From assembly GCA_036381495.1 (NCBI GenBank), contig DASVCS010000147.1, forward strand, positions 1-64,000: DNA of 64,000 bases, written 5' to 3'. A program made the position numbers and the translations under genes. Positions 42,165 through 51,300 of this stretch are shown in pieces. The stretch comes from DASVCS01 sp036381495. GTDB lineage: Bacteria; Gemmatimonadota; Gemmatimonadetes; Longimicrobiales; RSA9. Below the pieces are notes generated by a model, which saw nothing but the letters and a program-made list of their open reading frames with translations, ran no database searches and had not been told where the DNA came from. Positions within the stretch are counted from its first letter, which is position 1. Each line of letters starts with the position of its first letter.

Positions 42165-43496
42165 ATGATGTCAGCCCCGCTCTACCGTAATCCGGCCATT
42201 CGAGTATTCCCGCTTGACAGCGATGTCCGGGACGAGATGGTCTTGTGTGAGATCCCCCACCGAGACCGCGCGCCGACACGTTATGCGCTCCCCGCGAAGT
42301 TGCTCACGTTTCTCGATTGCTTCGACGGAACACGCGAGACGAGCGATATCCTGCGGACGATCGACCCGCAGGAGATCGGCGTACCGCAGACCGCGGATCT
42401 CGACCGACTCGTAAGTGAATTGCTGGTTCCGCGGGGCTTCCTCCTCTCCAGCACCGACGATGGCGCCGTCGCACAAGCGCCAACTTCCGAGCCTCGCTCG
42501 AATCGCCGCTCACCACTCTATTTGCGCATTCCGCTTCTGCGCTCTCGGATCCTCCTGCCGATCGTATCCGTATTCCGGCCGATGTTCCGCAGATCAATCG
42601 CGATCCCGATCCTGGTCCTCATCGCCGGATCCCACCTGGTGTTCTACGCGTCCATCCTGCCGCAGTACTCTCTGGAGGGGACAGGCCTCCGGACAGACGC
42701 GACGATCCAAGCTCTGCTCCTAGTCTTCCTAGGCGGGCTGATCCATGAGATCGGCCACGCAACAGCAGGCGCATGCTACGGCTGCCGGCGATTGGAAATC
42801 GGCTGTGGTCTCTATCTTTACCTCGTGGTCCTTTACACGGATCTCTCCGAGGCTTGGCGCCTCCCCCGGCGACAGCGGGCCGTCGTCGATCTCGCGGGCA
42901 TCTACTTCCAGGCGGCATTTGTGGCGTTGTTGCCGATCATCCATGCATTCACCGGTTGGACTGCTCCGCTCTCCTGTTTCCTGATCAGCGATCTCCTGAT
43001 CGCCGCATCGCTGAACCCGTTCCTGCGTCTCGACGGCTATTGGTTGCTCAGCGATGCCTTCGGGATCCTGAATCTCAGGACGGCATCCCTGGCGTTCCTG
43101 CATTTCATCAAAGCCCGCCTAACCTTACGGGGAGACCGCAGAGCACAGATGCCGTGGAGCCTGAGTCGACGATCGATGGTCGTATTGGGTATCTATGTCG
43201 TCTTCGGCACCGGATTCTTCGCCTATCTTACCGTGGTGCTGGCGAAACGGCTCGCGATGACGCTCATACAGACTTATCCACATGTCGTCAGGGATTTTCT
43301 CGGGATGTTTGCGGATCGCCCGGGCGATTCTGCTCACCCGTGGACCCTCGCTCTTGACATCGCGTGGCGTGGTCTGGTCGTGATCTGGATCTCGTTCATC
43401 GCGTTCCACATGTCTCGAAGACTGATCCGGCGGCTGCGACAGTCATTCGGAGTCAGCAGGGGGCTGCTGTCGTGGTCGGTGCGAGGCGGAAAGTGA
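42165..43496 (+). CDS. membrane M50-type peptidase with PqqD-like N-terminus
   Basis: 443 residues. Residues ~5-95 resemble a PqqD-like peptide-binding module (LPAKLLTFLDCFDGTRETSD, DLDRLVSELLVPRGFLL). The membrane part has about seven hydrophobic segments with the zinc site HEIGH (194-198) and the second motif NPFLRLDGY (Asn284, Asp290), so the protease is probably active. M50 members of this 'peptide zinc metalloprotease' type occur with radical SAM peptide systems (YydH in the epipeptide locus). Likely role: cleave leader from modified core at the membrane, or aid export. The starts ATGATG at 42165 and 42168 lack a strong ribosome site. Confidence 0.88.
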   Translation: MMSAPLYRNPAIRVFPLDSDVRDEMVLCEIPHRDRAPTRYALPAKLLTFLDCFDGTRETSDILRTIDPQEIGVPQTADLDRLVSELLVPRGFLLSSTDDGAVAQAPTSEPRSNRRSPLYLRIPLLRSRILLPIVSVFRPMFRRSIAIPILVLIAGSHLVFYASILPQYSLEGTGLRTDATIQALLLVFLGGLIHEIGHATAGACYGCRRLEIGCGLYLYLVVLYTDLSEAWRLPRRQRAVVDLAGIYFQAAFVALLPIIHAFTGWTAPLSCFLISDLLIAASLNPFLRLDGYWLLSDAFGILNLRTASLAFLHFIKARLTLRGDRRAQMPWSLSRRSMVVLGIYVVFGTGFFAYLTVVLAKRLAMTLIQTYPHVVRDFLGMFADRPGDSAHPWTLALDIAWRGLVVIWISFIAFHMSRRLIRRLRQSFGVSRGLLSWSVRGGK

Positions 43497-43530
43497 TCGG
43501 CCTGAGACATCGCGTACTGTTGCAAGGGGT

Positions 43531-44706
43531 GTGACCGAAATGACCGGAATGACCTCTTCCGCGAGGGACCTTCGCCGAGGTGCGATCCCGGCGCGTCGTC
43601 TCTTCGTGTCGACCGCAAGGATCGCGCGGTACCCGCTTGGACCGTGGGCGGCGGAGCTGCGGCGCCAGATCGCGGCTGCAATGGCATCGCCGACACGACC
43701 CGATGAGCCGGCGTGGTGCAGGGAGATCATCCGCTGCGGCAACAACGCGGCGCTCGTTCAGTTGCACGCCGGCCGTTCTGATGCCGCCATGGAGATCTGT
43801 CTCGCCCAGATTCACTGGCTGCGCACGTTGGCATCGAGATACCGCAAGCCCCACCTCCTTACGCTCACGCTCCAACCCTGGATCAACATTGGCCGACTCT
43901 ATGCAAAGCAGGGTCGCGTCGATGATGCGCTCCGGCACTTTGCTGAGATTCGCGCCTGCACCACCGATGGACCGTCGAACGTCGGCGATTGGGTGATCGA
44001 GCCGCACCAGTGGGCTCGTTCGGGATGGACGGCCAAGGGGCTCAGGCAGTTCGGTCGTAGCGTTTGGGTCACGGATTCACTTCGGACGCTATTCGGCGCC
44101 GGCCGATACGATGCGGTCCTTAGCATGGCCAGTTCGGATACTGCGGTCGAGCTCGCCTCCTTCGCGTACATGTTGCAAGAAGCGGAGGTCGTAGCGCTGG
44201 CGTGCCTTGGGCGCTTGACCAAAGCCCTCGACCGCACGAGGCGTTACGAGATTCGTGCACCGGCGTGGGAGCGGTTGATCCTTCAACTCCGGCGGGCAGA
44301 ATGTCTTTTCGCTTGTGGTGAACACGAGATCGCGAGATCGGTGGTCGGGCGTCTCATCGCGGTGTGTCGGCAGATCTCGATCAACTCCAAGGCGAAGCTT
44401 GCGTTCCTACTCCCGATCCAGCACCTTCTCCGCCTGGCGATTCTCCTCGATCCAGTGCCTGCATGGCCTGAGTTGGCCGAGGATCTTTACGCTGCGGCTC
44501 TGCGTCTGGACGATGAGGTGCTTCGCGTAGAAGCTCTTCAGCTCACCGTTGCCGGAGGGGTCGCCGGGGCTGAACGGATTCAGGAGTTGAATCACCTGCT
44601 TGAAACGACGGCGTATGCGCAATTACGAAACGGCGCCGGGCCGTCCGCTGAGTCGAGCGAAATTGATCTCCTCTTCGGCGACATGATGGCCGCACTATCG
44701 GCCTGA
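43531..44706 (+). CDS. alpha-helical, possibly TPR-like protein at the end of the RiPP island
   Basis: 391 residues, nearly all helical. Weak tetratricopeptide patterns are seen (NNAALVQLHAGRSDAAMEIC; INIGRLYAKQGRVDDALRHF; LILQLRRAECLFACGEHEIA), with no signal peptide or membrane segment. The start is GTG 43531 or ATG 43540 after AAGGGG. It follows the M50 gene by 34 bp in the same direction and shares the lower GC content of the island, so it is probably part of the operon. A scaffold or regulatory peptide-sensing role would fit but is not shown. Confidence 0.7.
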   Translation: MTEMTGMTSSARDLRRGAIPARRLFVSTARIARYPLGPWAAELRRQIAAAMASPTRPDEPAWCREIIRCGNNAALVQLHAGRSDAAMEICLAQIHWLRTLASRYRKPHLLTLTLQPWINIGRLYAKQGRVDDALRHFAEIRACTTDGPSNVGDWVIEPHQWARSGWTAKGLRQFGRSVWVTDSLRTLFGAGRYDAVLSMASSDTAVELASFAYMLQEAEVVALACLGRLTKALDRTRRYEIRAPAWERLILQLRRAECLFACGEHEIARSVVGRLIAVCRQISINSKAKLAFLLPIQHLLRLAILLDPVPAWPELAEDLYAAALRLDDEVLRVEALQLTVAGGVAGAERIQELNHLLETTAYAQLRNGAGPSAESSEIDLLFGDMMAALSA

Positions 44707-45013
44707 CCCCACTGCTCTGTCGGGTGAGCACACACGTTTCGATTCCCCGTGTTCAACCCGGCTCCTGCACGGGTGGTCCGAGGTGGGGATGCAAAGAGCC
44801 ACCTGGCGGCATTCTTTTCATGTTGTCGCGATTTCTCGAGCAACTTTGACACCTTCCGCGCAGGGTTGTGGGGCTGTGGAGCGGACCTTGCGGATGGGTT
44901 TCGCAATGCGCACCTGAGCCCAGTGGTCGGCATGCAAGCGCGCGTCCGGCGCTAGAGACCCGCTTCGTCGTTTCGGCGTATGGATGCTGCTCAACCTGCT
45001 CACGGCCAGCGTG
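44707..45013. other. 307-bp intergenic region at the right edge of the island
   Basis: No supported gene. A 68-codon open frame at 44749-44955 has no ribosome site or recognisable domain. GC content rises back to the flanking level towards 45000. The region lies between the last island gene and the end of a convergent propeller gene; no clear terminator hairpin was found. Confidence 0.5.
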
Positions 45014-46240
45014 CTACTCCGCGCCCCCACGCCCCCGGACGATCCGCGCCTTCACGATGTACTGCACGTCCAGCGAATCGAGCGTCACACCGTACAGGAA
45101 CCCGTCGCGCGCGATCGGGTCGGGGCCGGGCAGCCCGCTGAGCGCGAACGGCACGCGCACGACCCCGAGGTAACGGCCTTCCCGGTCGAAGACGTCGAAC
45201 GGCCGGGTGCCGTCCGGGGCGCCATCGGGCTGGCGCTCGACCCAAAGATTGCGCTCCTCCTGGAAGAACAGGCCGGTCACGGGCGGCTTCGTGTCCGGGA
45301 TCCTGGACCACCACCGCGGCAGCCCCTCCCGTTCGATCGTGCGTGCCCACCTCTCGCGGAGCCGCTCCATGTCGGCCTCGGTCACCGGAACGGGCTCCGA
45401 GGGGCGCGTGATGGTCCGCAGCGTGTCGCCGCTCCAACCGAGCTCGAAGAGGCGGTAGGGATCCGTGATCAGCGCCCAGACCGTGCCGTCGCGGGAACGC
45501 CGCCACACCAGCCGACCCTGGAGCGGGATCGGCACGGGGTACCCGCGAACGTAGACGACGTCGCGCTCGACCGGGTCGACCGGCCGCTCGAGCGTGTCCC
45601 TGGGCACGAGGGCGGCATCGTGGCGCACGAGGGTGAACGCGATCTGCTCCGCCGGGGACGGCGGCGCCTGCACCGGCGCGTAGAAGCGGCCGTGTGCGTC
45701 GAAGCCGCCCCCGAACCACGGCGTCATCTTGAACTTGGTGGGGATCGGCTTCGCGTCCAGGTAGCGGCCCGCCGTGTCGAACACCGAGATCCGGGCGTTG
45801 CCGACATCCACGACCCAGACGTGGCCATCCGGCGCGAGGTCGACGTCCACGGCGGCTCGGAACTCGCCGGGGCCGGCGCCGGGCCTGCCGATCGTCCGGA
45901 GATGCGCGCCGGAGCCGTCGAAGACGATCAACTGCTGCGCGATCTCGTCTACGATCCAGATGCGGCCGGCATCATCGACCTCGAACGCCGCGACCCGTCC
46001 GAACGCGTCGGGACGCCCGCCCTCGACGCTTCCGATCCGCAGGACTTCGACGACCCGCCACGCATCGCCTTCTCGCCAGAGCGGATCGGCGCTGTTGCGC
46101 ACGACGACCTGGCCGGACGGCAGCGTGTCCATGGTTCCGGTCCACGCGGGCCCCGGCGGCGGTGCATCCGCGGCGCAGGCAGCCGCGAGCGCCGCGACGA
46201 GCGTGGCAGGGACGGTGGCGAGGCGAGAGGCGCGGGTCAT
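45014..46240 (-). CDS. 6-bladed beta-propeller lipoprotein
   Basis: 408 residues. Signal peptide with lipobox ALAAAC (then AADAPPPGP), followed by NHL-like propeller repeats: VAAFEVDDAGRIWIVDEIAQ, LRTIGRPGAGPGEFRAAVDV, VDLAPDGHVWVVDVGNARIS, and later WRRSRDGTVWALITD. The GxGPGEF signature marks the family of outer-membrane-associated propellers that are abundant in Bacteroidetes and Gemmatimonadetes; functions are mostly unknown. ATG 46240 is used although its ribosome site is weak, because the longer frame lacks a signal peptide. Two more members lie at 62149-63339 and from 63661. Confidence 0.88.
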   Translation of the reverse strand: MTRASRLATVPATLVAALAAACAADAPPPGPAWTGTMDTLPSGQVVVRNSADPLWREGDAWRVVEVLRIGSVEGGRPDAFGRVAAFEVDDAGRIWIVDEIAQQLIVFDGSGAHLRTIGRPGAGPGEFRAAVDVDLAPDGHVWVVDVGNARISVFDTAGRYLDAKPIPTKFKMTPWFGGGFDAHGRFYAPVQAPPSPAEQIAFTLVRHDAALVPRDTLERPVDPVERDVVYVRGYPVPIPLQGRLVWRRSRDGTVWALITDPYRLFELGWSGDTLRTITRPSEPVPVTEADMERLRERWARTIEREGLPRWWSRIPDTKPPVTGLFFQEERNLWVERQPDGAPDGTRPFDVFDREGRYLGVVRVPFALSGLPGPDPIARDGFLYGVTLDSLDVQYIVKARIVRGRGGAE

Positions 46241-46570
46241 GATTTTGCGTTCCCGTTCTGGTGTGGGCGGCGCGCGTTTCCGGAGGAGACGCAAGTGCGG
46301 CCAGCCCGAACCGACGCGCCGGGGCAACGGCCCACCGGCAATGAGCGCGCGGACGGATAGAGCGGTCGTCGCGTCGCTTCGGAGTCGTACGCGCCGGCGG
46401 ACCGAGCGCGGCGAGCGGGCGCGCGGCTCTGAACCCGCGGGAGAACCGTGCTAGCGGGTGGGCCGGATCGCATCCCGACCCACGCGCCCATGAATAAGGC
46501 GACGACGATGGGGGCGCAAGATTCTCGATGCGGGCGCTCGACCGCCCGCCCCCGCGCACGATTTTCTATT
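46241..46570. other. 330-bp intergenic region
   Basis: Between two minus-strand genes (methyltransferase end and propeller start). The open frames here have no domain and no ribosome site. The promoter of the propeller gene should lie in it. I see no repeat or hairpin worth naming. Confidence 0.45.
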
Positions 46571-48337
46571 TCAGTCCGCCACCGCCTCGATGAGCGGATT
46601 GTTGCGCGCCCACGCGTCGGGCGCCTGCATGACGCGCGCACACCAGGCGCGCAGCGTCTCGAGGTGGCGGTCGCCGGTCGGGGGGAGCGCGCACAGCCGG
46701 CGGTGCCACACGGCGATGGAGGGGTGCGCCTCGCGGCGGCGGTCGCGCCAGTGGCGGATCCGCCAGCCGGCCGCCTCGATCATCGCGCGGAGCCGGGCGG
46801 ACGAGGTCACGTGCATGGTCCCGCCGAACGTGCGGGCGGGCGGCGAGGCATCCTGGCAGTTGACGCGCAGGACCAGCCGGTCGCCGAACGGGCGCAGGCG
46901 GCGCAGCAGACGCGCCTTGTCGCGGATGTGGCTGAGCGACTCGAGGAGCAGGATGCAGTCGAAGCGGCCGGGCGGGAGCGTGGTCTCGGCATCGCCCCAG
47001 CGGACGGGGAGGCCCAGGCCGGCCACGTGGCGGTACTGCGTCCGGCTGTTCGTCAGCCCCAGGGCCGGGCAGCGGAGATCGCGGACGAGCATCGCGAGCG
47101 GGCCGCCCCAGCCGCAGCCGACGTCGTAGACCCGGCCGCCGGCGGGGATGAACGGGTACAGGGTGGTGACCGCGCGGCGCAGCGCCGCGTCCATCGCGGC
47201 GTCGTCCGGCTCGGCGTCGGGCGACTCGAACAGCCCGGCGTGGTAGTGCAGCCCGGGGCCGAGCACGGCCTCCCAGGTCGAGACGGAGCCGTCGTAGAAG
47301 CGACCGGTGCCGTCCGCATGGTCCGCGCGCACGACGACGCCGGCGTCCACACCCGCGTCCGCGGCTGCCCCGTCGTCCGCGCCCGCCGCAGCTCCGGCAG
47401 TCCCGGCGTCCCCGCCACCCGTGGGCGCCGGGGGCGGCAACCAGCGGTACAGCCTGTCCGCCTTCCGACCGAACGCCGCGCCGCCGCGCCGGACCCGCTC
47501 GCGCAGCTCGGGCACATCCGCCGGCCACGGGCCGTCGCACGACGCGGAGGCATAGAGCGTGACCACCGGCGCGCCCGCGCCGACGCGCGCGGCGACGTGG
47601 CGGACCGGCAAGTCGCGCCACCTCGACCGCGCGTCGGATGGCAGCCGCAACGCATCGGCCAGCGCGACCAGGCCGCGGAGCGTACCGGCCGGCGGGCACC
47701 AGGGGAGCACGAGGTCGACCTGCTCGATCGCACCATCCTCGCCCTCGCGCAGCCAGAAGCCGGAGCCCTGCCGCAGCCGATCGTCCTCGAGCAGCAGGGC
47801 GAAGCCGGCGCGCAGCCGCGCATCGACCAGGTCGAGCGGTCGCAAGCCGGACGGCGTCTCCGGCAGGAAGTGGAACGCGTAGCGCGAGCGCCGCGGCGCG
47901 CCGCCCGGCCGCCAGCGCCAGGAGATGTAGCGGTCGGCCAGCGTCGTCGGGTCGCGGCCGTGCAGATACAGCCGGAACTCGGGGCCGTCATCGTCGAAGG
48001 CGATGGCGATCCCCTGGCGCACCGGCAGCACGGCGCCGCGCTGCGCGTCGGCCACCGGCGCGGGCGCGCCGAGCCGCGCCAGCGCGCGGCCGATCGGCTC
48101 GAACGCGCCACGCCCCTGGCCCCCGAGCCAACAGCCGAACCGGTCGCCCGCATCGATGCGCCCGGGCCGCAGGCGCAGCGAGAACTCGAGGTCGACGCCG
48201 GGGAGCCCGTCGAGCTCGGCGCCGATGCGCGCCAGCACGTCGTCCGCGGTAATCCCCTGCACGTCGTCGCCCGCGGCCCGTGCCGGCGCGCCGTCCGCCC
48301 CGTACCGCGCCGGCGGTACGGCGGCCGGCCGGCTCAC
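46571..48337 (-). CDS. SAM-dependent methyltransferase with large unknown N-terminal domain
   Basis: 588 residues. The C-terminal ~270 hold a class I methyltransferase: VYDVGCGWGGPLAMLVRDLR (motif I), ALGLTNSRTQYRHVAGLGLP, DCILLLESLSHIRDKARLLR, similar to cyclopropane-fatty-acid-synthase-type and sterol-type enzymes. The first ~290 are a beta-rich unknown domain (GIAIAFDDDGPEFRLYLHGR, DRYISWRWRPGG), separated by a Gly/Ala/Asp-rich linker. A distant similarity to methyltransferase-prenyltransferase-like fusions of cyanobactin clusters came to mind but is unproved. The start is GTG 48337, overlapping the stop of the giant upstream gene (GTGA). The same frame runs open to 50872; that part is shadow. 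Confidence 0.75.
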   Translation of the reverse strand: MSRPAAVPPARYGADGAPARAAGDDVQGITADDVLARIGAELDGLPGVDLEFSLRLRPGRIDAGDRFGCWLGGQGRGAFEPIGRALARLGAPAPVADAQRGAVLPVRQGIAIAFDDDGPEFRLYLHGRDPTTLADRYISWRWRPGGAPRRSRYAFHFLPETPSGLRPLDLVDARLRAGFALLLEDDRLRQGSGFWLREGEDGAIEQVDLVLPWCPPAGTLRGLVALADALRLPSDARSRWRDLPVRHVAARVGAGAPVVTLYASASCDGPWPADVPELRERVRRGGAAFGRKADRLYRWLPPPAPTGGGDAGTAGAAAGADDGAAADAGVDAGVVVRADHADGTGRFYDGSVSTWEAVLGPGLHYHAGLFESPDAEPDDAAMDAALRRAVTTLYPFIPAGGRVYDVGCGWGGPLAMLVRDLRCPALGLTNSRTQYRHVAGLGLPVRWGDAETTLPPGRFDCILLLESLSHIRDKARLLRRLRPFGDRLVLRVNCQDASPPARTFGGTMHVTSSARLRAMIEAAGWRIRHWRDRRREAHPSIAVWHRRLCALPPTGDRHLETLRAWCARVMQAPDAWARNNPLIEAVAD

Positions 48338-51300
48338 CACTTGGTCGGATCCATCTTCTTCGCGTACTTCTTGAACTCGCCGCCGAGGTCCTTGAAGTAC
48401 TTCTCGATCTTTTTGTTCGAGAAGCCGGCCTTCTTGAGCGTCTTGCTCAGCTTCTTCGGACTCAGGTCGTACGCGTCCTCCAGGAAGTCGCCCACCTCGT
48501 CCACCGCGTAGCCGGCGCCCTTGAGCGCACTGCCGACCGCCTCGGCCGACGCGTTCCAGCCGCTGCGCAGCGCGTTGCCGATCTCGTCCACGCCGTAGCC
48601 GGCCGCCTTCATCCATTGCGCCGCCTGGTCCATCGACGCGCCGTACACGGCCGCGAGCACCTTGCCGACGTCCTCGACGCCCGCGACGAGCCCGTCGTGC
48701 ACGTACTTCGCCCACAACGCCGCATCGGCGAACAGCTTCTCCAGCTCCCGGGCGACCAGCGTGGCCAGCTCCTCCGGCAACGAGAGGAGCGCTGCCGTCC
48801 GGACGTCGAGGTCGACCCCGGGGAGCGCGTACTCGCGCCCGGCGTACCGGAAGCCGCCCGCGAACGTGGCGTGGGAGACGTCGCCCGCGACGCCGACGTC
48901 CAGCGTGCCCGTCACGCCCGTGCCGATGTCGACCGTGCCGAGTGGGCCCAGGTCGATCGCGCCGACTCCGACGTTCAGCGTGCCACCGGCACCGAGCTGC
49001 GTCGGCCCGCCGATGCTGCCGCGCAGCGCGTAGTCGAAGCCCGGACGGATCTCGCCGTCGATCGCGAAGGCGATGCTCGTCGTACTCACCTCGAAATAGG
49101 CCGACTGCTCGAGGCCGAGCAGGTTCATCCGCCCGTCGATCAGCGCGTGCGGCCGGTGCAGCCGCGGGTCCTCGTCCTCCGGCCGGCCGGCCGTGGCGAT
49201 GGACAGCCGCGGACCGCGCTTCCCGTCCATGGACTCGATCACGAACAGCGCTTCGTTGCCGATGACGACGCGGTCCACGGTGCCGTCCGCCAGGATCCCC
49301 CGGCTCGGCTTGACGAGGATCTTCGCCTCCGCGTGGAACGCGAGGATGTCGAGCGCCGCGTTGAGGAACGTGCCCTGCTGGAAGACCAGGCCACCGATCG
49401 CCGTCGTCTGCGGCACCACGTAGAGCTGTGGCTCGAGCGTGACCCGGATCCCGTCCTCGACCTTCTCGAGCTCGTAGTGCAGCATCGTGGTCATGTCGGT
49501 CAGGAACCAGTGCTCGCCCTTCTTCCCCACGGCCAGCACGACCTGCGACGACGCGGTCGGAAGCTGGATGCCGTGCGGCGCGAACGCCGCGGCGATCTCC
49601 TCGAGACCACGGTTGTCGAGCGCGTCCGCGAGCGCGGCATCGAGGGTGAACGCGTCGGTACCGACCAGCCCGATGTGCGAGAGCACGTCGTCGACGTCCG
49701 ACGGCGCGACGTCCCCGGCAAAGGTGTCCAGCACGTCCTTCAGCGTGAGGCCGCTGACCGCGCCGGCCAGCATGCTGCGCGACGGGTCGGCGCTGTCGAA
49801 GAAGATCGCGACCGACGAGTCGAAGTGGTCGACCGCGAGCGACGCCGCGATCCCGAGGCTCGGGATCCCCTCCCAACTGATGCCGACCACCAGTGCGACG
49901 TTCGAGAGCGTCAGCCCCTCGAACTCGATGGTGCCGTTCATCGATCCCGAGAGGAACGCGCCGTTCGCGACGTAGAGCAGCGTCACGTCGAACCGGACCG
50001 GCCGTTTCTGGATCTCGGCGACCAGCACGCCGGTCAGGAACAAGCTGACCTTGCCGTCGCGCATCCGCCCGCCGAACTGGCAGCTCAGCGCCAGCCCCTG
50101 GACCTTCGTGTCCACGCTGGCGTAGAGCCAGCTGTCTTGCTTCGGGTCGGCCGCGACCTGGAGCGTGATCCCGATCGTGGCCTCGAGCCCGAGGAAGTCG
50201 CGCAGCAGCTTCTGCTCGCGCGAGGTCGTGTCGATCGTCCAGCGCGCGTACGCGTTCAGCCCCGCGATCACGCCGCCCGCCTGCGCCGGCAGCTTCAGGT
50301 TCCCGGTCCGCAGCGTCGGCGCGTTGAACGCCGCGAGCGAGGGGAACGTGAACGCCGGGTCGTCGAACGACGCCGCCACGAGCACGACCTGGTCGAGGCG
50401 GAACATCGCCTCGAACGGCGCGAGCGTGTCCAGCCCCGGCAGCGCGGAGAGCCGCGGCACCGTCAGGTCGATGCCGGCCGCGAAGCCCCACCCGCCCGCG
50501 CCGGCGCCGACGCGGCGCGCCTCGAACGCGACGGTACCCAGCGATTCCATGGTGGTCGCGAACTGGAACGTCAGGTTCGGACCGGCTTCCTGGATCAGGA
50601 CATAGCCGTCCGTGAACTCGAGGTCGAAGCCCGGCGGGAGCGCGACCGGGCGGTCCGTCAGCCCGCGCACCAGGTCCAGCAGCTTCACGTCCGGCAGCTC
50701 GGCGCGCAGGATGAAGTCGCCCGGCGTGTCGTAGGCGAAGGCGAACTCGAACGCGTCGCCCGGGCGGAGGAGGCCGCTCAACGACCCCGTCGCCGGGCTC
50801 TTCACGGGGTGTGCCGCCAGCAGGCGCACGTTGGCGACCGTGAGCGGCACGGGGCCGAGGTCGAGCGTCCACGGCGGGTCCTCGGCCATCACCGCGGCCA
50901 CGGAGTAGGAGCCATCCGTCGCCACGCCGAGCCGCAGCTCGGCAATATCGAGCGTCGGCGGCGCGGGGAGGCCGAGTTCGTCGAAGAGCGTGTCGAGCGA
51001 TACGGTGACACTCTCCGCCAGCCGCGCCATGCCCGCGACCTCGGGGAATGCGACGTCGACATCGAACGGCGCGCCGAGGAACTCGAAGCCGCCGCCCAGG
51101 TTGACCGTGAGGCCGCGGCCCTTGCCGAACGGGTCGGCCACGTTGAAGGTCGTCCGCAGCCTCCGCACGGTGAAGCCCGGCAGCACGCCGGTGTCGAGGT
51201 CACGCATACCGACCGACATGGCCACGGCATGGACCTTCAGCCCCGCGCCGAGCTGGAGCATGATCGATTCGAGCGAGAGCGAGTCGAGCGTGTCGAGCGC

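Noticed and set aside
44749..44955. 68-codon open frame as a second precursor or small gene
   Set aside because: No ribosome site, no leader-like pattern, and composition drifts to that of the flank.
46571..50872. 1433-codon minus-strand open frame
   Set aside because: Only the part from 48337 down is a real gene (methyltransferase). The upstream part is Arg/Gly/Ala-rich shadow of the giant gene in another frame.
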